Shown here: piece after piece, positions 27,977 to 36,569 of the stretch | How positions within the stretch are numbered: the first letter of the stretch is position 1 | Layout: every line of letters begins with the position of its first letter | Source: Spirochaetaceae bacterium | GTDB taxonomy: Bacteria; Spirochaetota; Spirochaetia; DSM-27196; PXBQ01 | NCBI GenBank assembly: GCA_007695285.1 | Contig: REEC01000158.1 | Coordinates: forward strand, 1-59,795 | Reading direction: 5' to 3' | DNA length: 59,795 nucleotides | Notes under the pieces: model-generated | What the model was told of the DNA's origin: nothing | Databases searched by the model: none | What the model saw: only the letters and a program-made list of their open reading frames with translations | Position numbers and translations under genes: made by a program

Positions 27977-28900
27977 GTGGCGAAGAACGTTTTTCGTTTC
28001 GGCGAGACCACTCGGGTCGACCGAAAAGTTTTTATCCCGGCGCCTGAAGACTTTGTGCCCGAAGCGGCGGCGGTCGACGTGATCGAACCCGAAGAGTATA
28101 CCGGGCCGACCGCGGACGATCTCCGGCGCGAAGCCGAGTTATTCAGGGAAAGATGGGACGCCGAACGCGAAGCGATGATCGAGGAGGCACGTGGCGAGGC
28201 CGAACGCATCGTCAAGGAAGCGGAGACTCAGGCGTTCGAGGAAGTGAGGAAGAAGTCCGAACAGGCTCAACGGACAAAGGCCGACGCTGAAGCCGAAGCG
28301 CGGAAGATAATCGAGGATGCCGAGGGGAACGCGGAACGTATCGTCGAAGAAGCCGACGGAAAAGCCGCCGGCATCGAACGCGACGCGTTCGAGCGTGGGC
28401 GCAAAGACGGCGAGGACGCCGGTTTTCAGTCCGGTCAGGCCGAGGTGAACCGCCTCATCGAACGGATGCACGTGATCATTAACAAGGCGATCGAACGTCG
28501 AAACGAGATTATCGAGGAGTCGGAGTCGCAGGTTATTCACCTGGTGCTCGCGATTGCGACCAAGGTTGTAAAGGTGATTTCGGAAAACCAGAAGAACATA
28601 GTCGTGAATAACATTGTTCAGTCGCTTCGGAAGCTGCAGGCGAAGTCCGACGTGATTATTCGTGTCAATCTGGCCGATCTGAAACTCGCGACCGAACACA
28701 CGGAGAATATTCTGGAGGCCGCGGAAAAGGCGCGAAACATCTCCGTCGTCGAAGACACAACGGTCGACCCGGGCGGCTGTATCATCGAGACCGACTTCGG
28801 CGAGATCGACGCGCGCATCGCGTCGCAGCTGCGCGAAATCGAGGACAAGATCCTCGAGATCACGCCGATCCGGACGCGGCCTAAACTACCGAGCGATTGA
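27977..28900 (+). CDS. fliH: Flagellar export regulator FliH
   Basis: A 307-residue FliH, the partner and regulator of export ATPase FliI. The N-terminal third is Glu/Pro-rich, the middle is a long charged coiled-coil (about residues 45-150, with EAERIVKEAE repeats), and the C-terminal third (IERRNEIIEESESQVIHLVLAIATKVVKVIS... DPGGCIIETDFGEIDARI) is the conserved V-ATPase-E-like domain. It is longer than the 230-260 residues of enteric FliH because of the coiled coil. The start is GTG at 27977. Confidence 0.92.
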   Translation: MAKNVFRFGETTRVDRKVFIPAPEDFVPEAAAVDVIEPEEYTGPTADDLRREAELFRERWDAEREAMIEEARGEAERIVKEAETQAFEEVRKKSEQAQRTKADAEAEARKIIEDAEGNAERIVEEADGKAAGIERDAFERGRKDGEDAGFQSGQAEVNRLIERMHVIINKAIERRNEIIEESESQVIHLVLAIATKVVKVISENQKNIVVNNIVQSLRKLQAKSDVIIRVNLADLKLATEHTENILEAAEKARNISVVEDTTVDPGGCIIETDFGEIDARIASQLREIEDKILEITPIRTRPKLPSD

Positions 28901-28943
28901 TCGCCGACGATTGATCGAACGGCCCGGGGGAGGGTGGGCCAAC

Positions 28944-30266
28944 ATGGGATTTTTTGACAAATATACCGCGGTCATCGAAAAAACCGAGACAATCAAGCAT
29001 ATCGGGCGGGTGCGTCGCGTACGCGGAATGATGATCGAGAGTTTTGGTCCTCAGGCGGTCGTCGGTGAACTCTGCCATATTCAGCTTCCTGATCGTTCGA
29101 TCTCGGCGGAGGTGGTCGGGATCGACGGGCGGACCGTTCAACTCATGGCGTTTGAACCCACCGACGGTATCACAGTCGAGTGTCCGGTTGTCGCGACGGC
29201 CGAGTACCTTTCGGTTCCTGTTTCGCGTAAGCTGCTCGGCCGTGTCCTGAACGCGCTTGGGAAACCGATCGACGGCCGTGGCGAGATCGGCTCGGCGATT
29301 CACTACCCGGTCCTGAACCCTGCTCCCGACGTGCTTGAGCGACTTCCGATCAGGTCTCAGGTCACAACCGGGATTCGCGCTATCGACGGGCTGATTCCGG
29401 CCGGGAACGGACAAAGACTCGGCGTTTTCTCCGGTAGTGGCGTCGGGAAGTCGACCGTACTCGGAATGATCGCGCGCAACACGTCGGCCGACGTGAACGT
29501 CATCGCGTTGATCGGAGAGCGCGGACGTGAGGTGCGAGAGTTCATCGAGAACGACCTCGGACCCGAAGGACTCGCGAGATCCGTCATCGTTGTTTCGACG
29601 TCGGACACACCGCCGCTCGCCCGGTTGCGCGGCGCGTTTGTCGCGACGGCGATCGCAGAGTATTTTCGCGACCAAGGCGCCGACGTTATGCTTCTCTTCG
29701 ACTCGGTCACGCGTTTTGCTCGCGCGCAACGCGAGGTCGGTCTCGCTATCGGTGAACCTCCCACGACGCGCGGGTTTCCACCGTCGGTGTTCGAGGTGCT
29801 GCCGCGGCTTCTCGAGCGCTGTGGTAGCGGGACGCACGGCACGATCACGGGATTCTATAACATCCTCGTCGAAGGTGACGATATGGACGAGCCGATCGCC
29901 GACGCCGTGAGAGGTATTCTCGATGGGCATATCGTTCTGTCGCGTCGTCTTGCGCAGAAGTATCACTATCCGGCGGTCGATGTGCTTGCATCGGTGTCGC
30001 GGCTCGAGACAAAGCTTCTCTCGCCGGAACAACGCGCGGCGGCAGGCAAAGTCCGGAGGTTGCTGGCGGTGTACGCCGAAGCCGAGGACCTAATAAACGT
30101 CGGGGCGTACGCCGCAGGCAGTAACGCGGACATCGACGAGGCGATCGCGAAGATGCCCGAGATCAACAACTTCCTGAGGCAAGAGATCGAAGAAAAGGCC
30201 GATCTCGATGCGACGCACGCGGGTATCAAGCGACTCGCGAGCATGAACGGTGACCGTGGTGCGTAG
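28944..30266 (+). CDS. fliI: Flagellar export ATPase FliI
   Basis: A 440-residue F1-beta-like ATPase that helps unload export substrates. Walker A is GSGVGKST (164-171) and Walker B lies in DVMLLFDSVTRFARAQREVGLAIGEPP; the AGNGQRLGVFSGSGVGKS and PTTRGFPPSVFEVLPRLLER signatures separate it from the F-type ATPase. The ATG at 28944 is preferred to starts further upstream because of GGGGGAGG before it. It overlaps fliJ by 17 bases. Confidence 0.96.
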   Translation: MGFFDKYTAVIEKTETIKHIGRVRRVRGMMIESFGPQAVVGELCHIQLPDRSISAEVVGIDGRTVQLMAFEPTDGITVECPVVATAEYLSVPVSRKLLGRVLNALGKPIDGRGEIGSAIHYPVLNPAPDVLERLPIRSQVTTGIRAIDGLIPAGNGQRLGVFSGSGVGKSTVLGMIARNTSADVNVIALIGERGREVREFIENDLGPEGLARSVIVVSTSDTPPLARLRGAFVATAIAEYFRDQGADVMLLFDSVTRFARAQREVGLAIGEPPTTRGFPPSVFEVLPRLLERCGSGTHGTITGFYNILVEGDDMDEPIADAVRGILDGHIVLSRRLAQKYHYPAVDVLASVSRLETKLLSPEQRAAAGKVRRLLAVYAEAEDLINVGAYAAGSNADIDEAIAKMPEINNFLRQEIEEKADLDATHAGIKRLASMNGDRGA

Positions 30267-30720
30267 ATTCCGGTTTTCGCTCGAGAGTCTCTTGACGCTT
30301 CGCTCTTACGCCGCACGCGAGGTCGAGCAACGGCTCGCCGTCGCCACGCGCAGGTGCATCGAGCTCGAGATGCGCATCGATGACTGTCGTGTGCGCAGGT
30401 CGCGCGCGTTTCAGCTTTCGCGCGATACGGGTGCTGATATCGAGTTGCGGTTCGCGCAGGGAGCGTACATCTCGCAGCTCGAGCAGACCGTTTCTCGGCT
30501 CACGACGGAACTGGAAACCCGCGAGAAAGAGCGTCTCGTCGTTCAACGCGAGTACCATGAGGTCGCGAAACAAAAGAAAGTGTTGGAGAAGCTCAAGGAA
30601 CGGCGCGCCGATGATTACTATAAAGAGTCGATGAAACACGATCAGAAAGACATGGACGAAATCGCATCCGGAGTTTCGGCGCGTTCAAGGATTCAGGGGG
30701 GTAATGATGGCTCGTTATAG
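30250..30720 (+). CDS. fliJ: Flagellar export chaperone FliJ
   Basis: A 156-residue, almost entirely coiled-coil protein (FRFSLESLLTLRSYAAREVEQRLAVATRRC.. RIDDC) with the FliJ beginning RFSLESLLTLR. It is the general chaperone and FliI-activating stalk of the export machine; Borrelia calls it flbA. The start is one of three GTGs (30250, 30256, 30259) inside the end of fliI; I used the first. Its end overlaps flbB by 14 bases. Confidence 0.88.
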   Translation: MTVVRRFRFSLESLLTLRSYAAREVEQRLAVATRRCIELEMRIDDCRVRRSRAFQLSRDTGADIELRFAQGAYISQLEQTVSRLTTELETREKERLVVQREYHEVAKQKKVLEKLKERRADDYYKESMKHDQKDMDEIASGVSARSRIQGGNDGSL

Positions 30721-31330
30721 TCGGATCGGAGCGGCGCCGCGCATTTTTCTTCTTATTTTGCTGAACTTTGTGATGATCGCCGGAGGCGCGCTGTGGTTTG
30801 ACTACTTGGGAATAATCGACGTGAAGGACGTCTTTGGCCCGGCGCTTCGAATTCTCGGTCTCCAACCGCGTCCGGTGTACGACGATCCCGACGGCCTATT
30901 CTTGCTCGACTCGGCTCGGATCGCGAAACAGGAAGACGCGATTCTTCTCGTTTCGGAGAAACTCGACCGTCGAGAATCCGAGATCGATGAAAGGTTGAAC
31001 GAACTCGGGCGGATGCAGGAAGAACTCGAGTTTCGCGAGGAAGAGATACGAGATCGAGAGAATTCGTTCAATGAAAGGGTCAGACAGTACGAGAATAGAA
31101 GAGCGGTGTTGGAACAGATTTCCCGGGACTTGGTCAATATGCGTCCCGAGGAAGCCGTAGCAATCCTGGTGGGGTACGACGATCAGATGCTGATCGAAAC
31201 GTTACGCGTCACCGAAGAGATTGCTCGTGCTGAAGGCGAGTTCTCTTTCGTTCCACTCTGGCTTTCCCGGCTCCCCGCGCAGCGGGCGGCCGAGATTCAG
31301 AGAAAGATGACGATACGACCGCCGCAGTAG
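30707..31330 (+). CDS. flbB: Periplasmic flagellar collar protein FlbB (MotE-like)
   Basis: A 207-residue protein: an N-terminal transmembrane helix (about residues 11-33), a linker (GLQPRPVYDDPDG), a long coiled-coil with heptads (about 60-130, QEDAILLVSEKLDRRESEIDERLNELGRMQEELEFREEEIRDRENSFN) and a C-terminal MgtE-N-like helical domain (MRPEEAVAILVGYDDQMLIETLR). In Borrelia the protein in this position, between fliJ and a fliK-like gene, is FlbB, base of the spirochaete collar that surrounds the motor and holds stators. The ATG at 30707 follows GGGGGG at the right distance. Confidence 0.85.
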   Translation: MARYSRIGAAPRIFLLILLNFVMIAGGALWFDYLGIIDVKDVFGPALRILGLQPRPVYDDPDGLFLLDSARIAKQEDAILLVSEKLDRRESEIDERLNELGRMQEELEFREEEIRDRENSFNERVRQYENRRAVLEQISRDLVNMRPEEAVAILVGYDDQMLIETLRVTEEIARAEGEFSFVPLWLSRLPAQRAAEIQRKMTIRPPQ

Positions 31331-31345
31331 GATATTGGAGGTTCC

Positions 31346-32893
31346 GTGACAACAGCTCTTGTGGCCGCAAACGTCTCTTCCGCTCCCGCTTCGTGGGATG
31401 TCGGGCACGGTCGGGGACCTGACTCGACCGAGATCCACCGGTTCGCGGGGTTTCTCGAACGCGCACTGATCGAGTCCGAGCCGTTGACCGATTCACGGAC
31501 CGGTTCACCGAATAACCGCCGGTACGACGACGAGACCGACAGATCGCGTATCACGCGTGACGACCCGAACGCACGCACCACACACGACGACCGGAAGGTT
31601 CGAGAAGCCGAACACGCGCGCGAAGCCGAAGAAAACGGCAGAAGCGAAGACAGTCAAAAAACCCAAAAAAACCAAAAGGTCGACCGGAGCGACGAGACCG
31701 ATACCCACGGTGAAGGTCGGGCATCGGCCGCCAAGCGCGAGGCCGAAGACGCCACCGAGGCGGCCGCGCGCGAGAAAACCTCCAAAAGCGACACCACAGA
31801 CGCCGAACGCGTCGCCTCAGAACTCGGCGAGCAAGCGGGAAAGGCGACAAAAATAACGAAAAAAGACTCGCGGGACGGTGGAGCGGTCACGGGTGCTGAG
31901 GCGAAAAAGAGTAGTTCCGACGATGACGAGATCTCCCGGGTTGGTGCTGCCGGCGCGCAGAAGCAACTCGACCTTCAAGAGCCCCGCGGTTCTCAGCCTA
32001 ACGTAAAACACGGTGACGGTGAGGCCGATAATCGCCACGCGGCGGTCGACGTCGACGCCGGGAAGAAGGAGCGCACGGGCGACGACGAGACCGAACGGAC
32101 CGACGCGGCAAACGGCAAAAAGAGCGACCAGGCCGCGTCTGCCCGCGGTGCTCACGCTCTCGGCAGCGACCACGCCGCTCGGTCGGACAGCGGTGATCCG
32201 GCCGAAAAGCGCGAAGACCAGGAAGACCGCGGCAAGAAACGCGGCGACGAGAAAAGCGAACGAGTCGGATCGCGCGATCGCGACGGCGAGCCGCGTGTGA
32301 AGGTGATCGACACGCGACGCGCCGAGAGGCTCGACCCCGCCGCGAGTGGTGAGGCATCCGGTAGCGCCGATGAAAACCGAACCTCCTCCGAAGCCCCCGG
32401 CATCGAAATCAGAAACCAGGGCGGAAACGAACCGGTGAACGCACGGAACCCCGTGAGGTACGCCGAGGCTTCGGCGGAACTCGCCCGATCGCTTCGCGAG
32501 AGCGCAAATGCCGAGATCGTCAGGGAGGCGCGGATCATCCTGCGAACCGAGAACTCGGGTGAGATTCGCCTTGTGTTGCGCCCCGAGGAGTTGGGCAACG
32601 TACGAATCAGGCTGCAAATGCAGGATAACCATATAGCCGGCCGAATTCTTGTCGAGAATTCAAGTATACGCGAGATCTTTGCGCAGAACATGGACGATCT
32701 CGCGCGTGCTTTTGCCGAGGCGGGCATCGAACTCGGTTCGATGGAGGTCTCGGTCGGCGACGGTGAGCGATCCGACGCGGATGACCGTCCACGGTCCGAC
32801 GGACCGCAGAGGGTAGCGGGTGAATTCGAGAGGAATACTCACGCGGTCGTGTACTACGGCTTCGAAGACACTCGTGTGAACGTTTTTGCGTAA
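31346..32893 (+). CDS. fliK: FliK-like hook-length control protein (FlbC)
   Basis: A 515-residue protein. Residues 1-395 are a low-complexity, highly charged stretch rich in Asp, Glu, Lys, Arg, Ala and Ser, like the secreted ruler part of FliK. Residues about 400-500 form the Flg_hook domain: EIRLVLRPEELGNVRIRLQMQDNHIAGRILVENSSIREIFAQNMDDLARAFAEAGIELGSMEVSV, clearly FliK-type. It controls when export switches from hook to filament. Start GTG at 31346 with GGAGG upstream. Positioned as Borrelia flbC. A FliA-like promoter match lies inside the coding region at 32004-32031. Confidence 0.85.
   Translation: MTTALVAANVSSAPASWDVGHGRGPDSTEIHRFAGFLERALIESEPLTDSRTGSPNNRRYDDETDRSRITRDDPNARTTHDDRKVREAEHAREAEENGRSEDSQKTQKNQKVDRSDETDTHGEGRASAAKREAEDATEAAAREKTSKSDTTDAERVASELGEQAGKATKITKKDSRDGGAVTGAEAKKSSSDDDEISRVGAAGAQKQLDLQEPRGSQPNVKHGDGEADNRHAAVDVDAGKKERTGDDETERTDAANGKKSDQAASARGAHALGSDHAARSDSGDPAEKREDQEDRGKKRGDEKSERVGSRDRDGEPRVKVIDTRRAERLDPAASGEASGSADENRTSSEAPGIEIRNQGGNEPVNARNPVRYAEASAELARSLRESANAEIVREARIILRTENSGEIRLVLRPEELGNVRIRLQMQDNHIAGRILVENSSIREIFAQNMDDLARAFAEAGIELGSMEVSVGDGERSDADDRPRSDGPQRVAGEFERNTHAVVYYGFEDTRVNVFA
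32004..32031 (+). promoter_or_regulatory. Possible internal sigma-28 promoter in the fliK-like gene
   Basis: TAAA (32004-32007), 16 bases, and a perfect GCCGATAA (32024-32031) on the coding strand. The usual spacing is 15. If active it would give a transcript that bypasses the early genes and covers flgD, flgE, flbD, motA and motB. The octamer GCCGATAA also occurs by chance elsewhere in the window (for example in recN near 5114), so confidence is low. Confidence 0.25.
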
Positions 32894-32917
32894 CCGGAGA
32901 AAGGAAGGAGTCAATCG

Positions 32918-33349
32918 ATGGATGTTGGGATGATGAGTGCAGCGGATCGGGCACGCTTGGGCGCACAAGTAGAAGCGTTCAACCGCACGGTCAACGACGG
33001 CAAAGAAAAAACACAGGCGCTCGGTAAGGACGATTTTTTGAAGATTTTGATCACGCAGCTGCAAAACCAGGATCCTATGTCGCCGATGGAGGATCGTGAG
33101 TTCATCGCGCAGATGGCTCAGTTTTCGACGCTCGAACAGATGACGAACATGGGCAATCAGTTTGCGCGGCTGTCGTCGTTGCTCACGGCGGGGCAGGCGA
33201 TCGGGCTGCTCGGGCGCGAGGTCGAGGTTGCGGGTGCAGCCGGCGTCACAACGGGAATCGTCTCGGAGGTCACCAACGGCGAGTACCCACAAGTTCTCGT
33301 GAATAACACATACTTCGACGTCCAAGACGTCACGCGCGTTCGGCAGTAA
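32918..33349 (+). CDS. flgD: Flagellar hook cap protein FlgD
   Basis: A 143-residue hook scaffold. The conserved part is LGKDDFLKILITQLQNQDPMSPMEDREFIAQMAQFSTLEQMTNMG (about residues 36-80), the FlgD export and cap segment. The protein is short and lacks the long beta domain of enteric FlgD, as is usual in spirochaetes. GGAAGGAG precedes the ATG by about eight bases. flgE follows after 12 bases. Confidence 0.95.
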   Translation: MDVGMMSAADRARLGAQVEAFNRTVNDGKEKTQALGKDDFLKILITQLQNQDPMSPMEDREFIAQMAQFSTLEQMTNMGNQFARLSSLLTAGQAIGLLGREVEVAGAAGVTTGIVSEVTNGEYPQVLVNNTYFDVQDVTRVRQ

Positions 33350-33361
33350 GGGGGCAACGAT

Positions 33362-34771
33362 ATGATGCGATCATTGTACGCCGGTGTGTCCGGTCTTCAA
33401 AATCATCAGACGCGAATGGACGTGATCGGTAACAACGTCTCGAACGTCAACACAACGGGTTTCAAACGTGGGCGTGTGAACTTCCACGACATGATCTCCC
33501 AAATGATGCAGGGCGCATCGCGGCCACGCGAGGAAGTTGGAGGGGTGAACCCGCGGCAGGTCGGTCTTGGAGTGATGACGTCGTCGATCGACACGATCTT
33601 CACGCAAGGTTCGCTCCAGACGACCGGTGTCAAGAGCGATCTTGCGCTCCAGGGTGAAGGGTTTTTTGTCCTGCGCGACGGGGACCAGAACCTCTACACG
33701 CGTGCGGGTGCGTTCGGGCTCGACGCCGAAGGAAATTTGGTCAACCCCTCGAACGGTATGCGCGTTCAGGGGTGGCTCGCCGAGCAGATCGACGGCCGTA
33801 CCATTATCAATACGTCGTCCTCTCTTGACGACCTGATCATCCCGATCGGCGGCAAAGACCCCGCCGGCGCGACGACGGATATCTTTGTCGCTTCGAACCT
33901 GAACAAGACGACGCCCGTGATCCCTCCGGATGCAACCGAGAGCCAGATTCTCGAAGGCACGTGGACGGTCGAAGAGGACATCTACGACTCGTACGGCAAT
34001 CGCCACACGCTTCGCATCGACTTCACGCGGGTGCCCGACGAGCCGAACAGATGGCTCGCCAACACAACCGTTTCGCCCGAGGCCGATGTCGCGATTCCTC
34101 AGACGGTGAGTGTCGGGGGAACCGAAAGCCCCGACGGCGCGAGTTTTGTGATCGAGTTCTCGAACGAAGGGACGCTTCAGTCGATTTCTAACGCCGCGGG
34201 CGGAACGGTCGAAACCGACGAGCTTTCGGTCCAACTCTCATTCCAGGTTCCTGAGTCGCTCGTGCCGATCGATCCGGAAACCGGGCTTCCCGAAGCTCCG
34301 GCGGTTCAAACCGCGAACATCACGCTCGGTCGCGTCGGCGCGTTCACAAACTCGATGACGCAGTACGCCTCCGCCTCGTCGACCAAAGTGTATGAGCAGA
34401 ACGGATACCCGATGGGGTACCTCGAGGACTACCGGATCGATCAGAGTGGAACTATCACCGGTGTTTTCTCTAACGGAACCAACCGGGCGCTCGGCCAAGT
34501 CGCTTTGGCGTCGTTCGTGAACCCCGGCGGCCTCGAGAAGGCCGGCGAGAACAACTATGTTGTCACGATCAACTCTGGGATGCCGGACGTCGGGCCGTCG
34601 GGAGTCGCGGGCAAGGGCCGCGTGATCGCGGGGACACTCGAAATGAGCAACGTCGATCTCGCCGCGGAGTTCACGGACATGATCGTAACGCAGAGGGGTT
34701 TTCAGGCGAACTCGCGAACGATACAAACCGCCGATCAATTATTGCAGGAAGTCTTAACATTAAAGCGGTAG
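33362..34771 (+). CDS. flgE: Flagellar hook protein FlgE
   Basis: A 469-residue hook subunit; N-terminal MRSLYAGVSGLQNHQTRMDVIGNNVSNVNTTGFKR and C-terminal MSNVDLAAEFTDMIVTQRGFQANSRTIQTADQLLQEVLTLKR are the axial-protein ends. In spirochaetes such as Treponema denticola, hook subunits are joined by a lysinoalanine cross-link between Lys165 and Cys178. Here residue 165 is Lys (33854-33856) but residue 178 is Ser (TCG, 33893-33895), and the whole protein has no cysteine. The surrounding segment (GGKDPAGATTDIFVASNLNK) aligns well. Either this hook lacks that cross-link or uses a different chemistry. See findings. Confidence 0.97.
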   Translation: MMRSLYAGVSGLQNHQTRMDVIGNNVSNVNTTGFKRGRVNFHDMISQMMQGASRPREEVGGVNPRQVGLGVMTSSIDTIFTQGSLQTTGVKSDLALQGEGFFVLRDGDQNLYTRAGAFGLDAEGNLVNPSNGMRVQGWLAEQIDGRTIINTSSSLDDLIIPIGGKDPAGATTDIFVASNLNKTTPVIPPDATESQILEGTWTVEEDIYDSYGNRHTLRIDFTRVPDEPNRWLANTTVSPEADVAIPQTVSVGGTESPDGASFVIEFSNEGTLQSISNAAGGTVETDELSVQLSFQVPESLVPIDPETGLPEAPAVQTANITLGRVGAFTNSMTQYASASSTKVYEQNGYPMGYLEDYRIDQSGTITGVFSNGTNRALGQVALASFVNPGGLEKAGENNYVVTINSGMPDVGPSGVAGKGRVIAGTLEMSNVDLAAEFTDMIVTQRGFQANSRTIQTADQLLQEVLTLKR

Positions 34772-34780
34772 AGGGGTAAG

Positions 34781-34795
34781 ATGACGTTGAGATGA
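34781..34795 (+). other. Four-codon minicistron before flbD
   Basis: GAGGGG (34771-34776) is followed after four bases by ATG ACG TTG AGA TGA. The TGA overlaps the flbD ATG as ATGA. The flbD start itself has no other ribosome-binding site within range, so translation of flbD may depend on re-initiation after this tiny open frame. Confidence 0.4.
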
Positions 34796-34989
34796 TCCAG
34801 GTAACGCGCCTAGACGGGACGATTTTTTACGTGAATCCGCACCATATCGAGTATATCGAGAAAAATCCCGATACAACTCTAATTATGCTGTCGGGTAAAC
34901 GATTGGTCGTCAAAGACGACTATCCGTCGATCTACGACGAGATAATCGAGTATCGTCGCCAAATCGGCGCGTTCAAGAACGAGGAGTGA
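34792..34989 (+). CDS. flbD: Flagellar protein FlbD
   Basis: A 65-residue soluble protein with the FlbD pattern VTRLDGTIFYVNPHHIEYIEKNPDTTLIMLSGKRLVVKDD. Although the gene is common next to flgE and motA in spirochaetes and Firmicutes, its role is unknown. It starts at ATG 34792, overlapping the minicistron stop, and ends by overlapping motA by a few bases. No earlier in-frame start codon exists. Confidence 0.92.
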   Translation: MIQVTRLDGTIFYVNPHHIEYIEKNPDTTLIMLSGKRLVVKDDYPSIYDEIIEYRRQIGAFKNEE

Positions 34990-34991
34990 GC

Positions 34992-35777
34992 ATGGATCTT
35001 GGGACAATTGTCGGCCTCGGCCTTGGCTTTTCCATGGTCGTCGTCGGAGTTTTGATCGGAGGCGCGGGTCTCGGACCGTACCTCAGCCCGGATTCGGTTC
35101 TGATCGTTCTTGGTGGATCGTTCGGCGCGATGCTCGTTGCTAATCCGATGAGCCGGATGCTCGGGATCGTTAAATTTCTTCAGTTGGCACTCAACAAACC
35201 GAACTGGCAGGAAGAAAAGCTGATCGAGGATCTCGTCGGGTTTTCAGAACGCGCACGCCGCGAAGGGCTGCTCGCTCTGGAGGACAACCTCGATCAGATC
35301 GACGATGATTTTATGAAGAAGGGACTCGGCCTTGTTGTCGACGGCATCGATCCCGAGATCATAAAAAACATCCTGTACAACGAGCTCAACGAAATTCAGA
35401 GCCGGCACGAGGCCGGCATAAAAGTATTCGACGACTGGTCGAAGATTGCGCCCGCGTTTGGTATGATCGGAACGTTGATCGGTTTGATCGCGATGTTGGT
35501 GAACCTCGGCGGTGACGCATCGATCATCGGTCGTGGTATGTCGACCGCGTTGATCACGACTTTGTACGGTTCGTTTTTTGCGAACCTGGCGCTCATCCCG
35601 ATCAAAAGCAAGCTTCAGGACCGGGACAAGGAAGAAGCACGCGCCAAAGAAATAGTTATCGAGGGGATTCTGTCGATCCAATCGGGTGACAACTCGCGAA
35701 TCCTCTTCGAAAAATTGATGTCTTTCATGCCTCCGAAACAGGTTGAAGCGATTCGAAACGCGTCGGGTAGGGAGTAG
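34992..35777 (+). CDS. motA: Flagellar stator protein MotA
   Basis: A 261-residue inner-membrane protein with four transmembrane helices; MotA forms a pentamer around the MotB dimer to make the ion-driven stator. Conserved stretches are LVVVDGIDPEIIKNILYNELNEIQSRH (cytoplasmic loop with the rotor-facing charges) and FGMIGTLIGLIAMLVNLGGDASIIGRGMSTALITTLYGSFFANL. The ATG at 34992 is chosen because GAGGAG ends six bases before it; a GTG at 34986 overlaps that site. It is followed by motB after two bases. Confidence 0.95.
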   Translation: MDLGTIVGLGLGFSMVVVGVLIGGAGLGPYLSPDSVLIVLGGSFGAMLVANPMSRMLGIVKFLQLALNKPNWQEEKLIEDLVGFSERARREGLLALEDNLDQIDDDFMKKGLGLVVDGIDPEIIKNILYNELNEIQSRHEAGIKVFDDWSKIAPAFGMIGTLIGLIAMLVNLGGDASIIGRGMSTALITTLYGSFFANLALIPIKSKLQDRDKEEARAKEIVIEGILSIQSGDNSRILFEKLMSFMPPKQVEAIRNASGRE

Positions 35778-35779
35778 CG

Positions 35780-36511
35780 ATGGCGCGACCGACGAAACGA
35801 AAGAAAAGAGAATCCGAGGGCGCTCCCGACTGGATGTTGACGTACGGCGACATGGTTACGTTGCTTCTTACTTTCTTCGTGCTTTTGTTCACGACCGCGA
35901 CGATCGACGGATACCAGCTGCGCCTCATCCTTTCGGCGTTTCCGGGTCTCGGGATGTTTCAAGGCGGGAACACGCTTCAGGCTGGGCGTTTGGCCGAACT
36001 CGGGCACACCGTGATGGCGCTTCCTTCGATGCAACGCGGTCGCGCGCTCGACAACGCGCGGCGCACCGCAATCTCCATTTTTGAGCCGGAGATCAGGTCG
36101 CAGAAAGTGCGTGTGCAGGAAGACGAAAGAGGGTTGGTCATCTCGCTGGCGTCGGACGCTTTTTTCCGTGTGGCGAGTGCGGACCTCGATATCGAGGCGT
36201 CGCGGAGCGTGATCCAGCGGCTGTCCGAGTTGTTGAAGAGCGAGGAGTTATCGGAGAGAACGTTTCGGATCGAGGGCCACACCGATAATATTCCGACCGA
36301 CCCTGGAGGACGATGGCCGACAAATTGGGAGCTTTCGGTAGACCGAAGTTTGAGTGTCTTTCGATTCCTGGCCGATTACGGTGTGCCCGAGAACCGGTTT
36401 CAGGTTATGGGGCTCGGCGAACACCGTCCTCTGTTCAGCAACGAAACGCACGAAGGGCGTGCGTACAATCGGCGCGTCGACGTGATCATTTTGAGCGACG
36501 GGCACCTGTGA
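35780..36511 (+). CDS. motB: Flagellar stator protein MotB
   Basis: A 243-residue stator protein. The single transmembrane helix near the N-terminus holds the ion-binding aspartate, Asp24, in PDWMLTYGDMVTLLLTFFVLL. The C-terminal OmpA-like domain, which grips peptidoglycan, has RIEGHTDNIPT, NWELSVDRSLSVFRFLAD and NRRVDVII. Whether H+ or Na+ drives it cannot be told from this alone. The stop is followed by a 58-base gap without a visible promoter. Confidence 0.96.
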   Translation: MARPTKRKKRESEGAPDWMLTYGDMVTLLLTFFVLLFTTATIDGYQLRLILSAFPGLGMFQGGNTLQAGRLAELGHTVMALPSMQRGRALDNARRTAISIFEPEIRSQKVRVQEDERGLVISLASDAFFRVASADLDIEASRSVIQRLSELLKSEELSERTFRIEGHTDNIPTDPGGRWPTNWELSVDRSLSVFRFLADYGVPENRFQVMGLGEHRPLFSNETHEGRAYNRRVDVIILSDGHL

Positions 36512-36569
36512 CGATCGGGCACGATTTCGAGAAATCAACGCCGCGGACCGTGCGCGGATGGAGTTGGAA

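Noticed and set aside
28881-30032. A 383-residue open frame on the minus strand
   Set aside because: Antisense to fliI, which is complete and certain.
31557-31856. A 99-residue Lys/Arg-rich open frame on the plus strand
   Set aside because: It is a second frame of the low-complexity part of the fliK-like gene and has no binding site.
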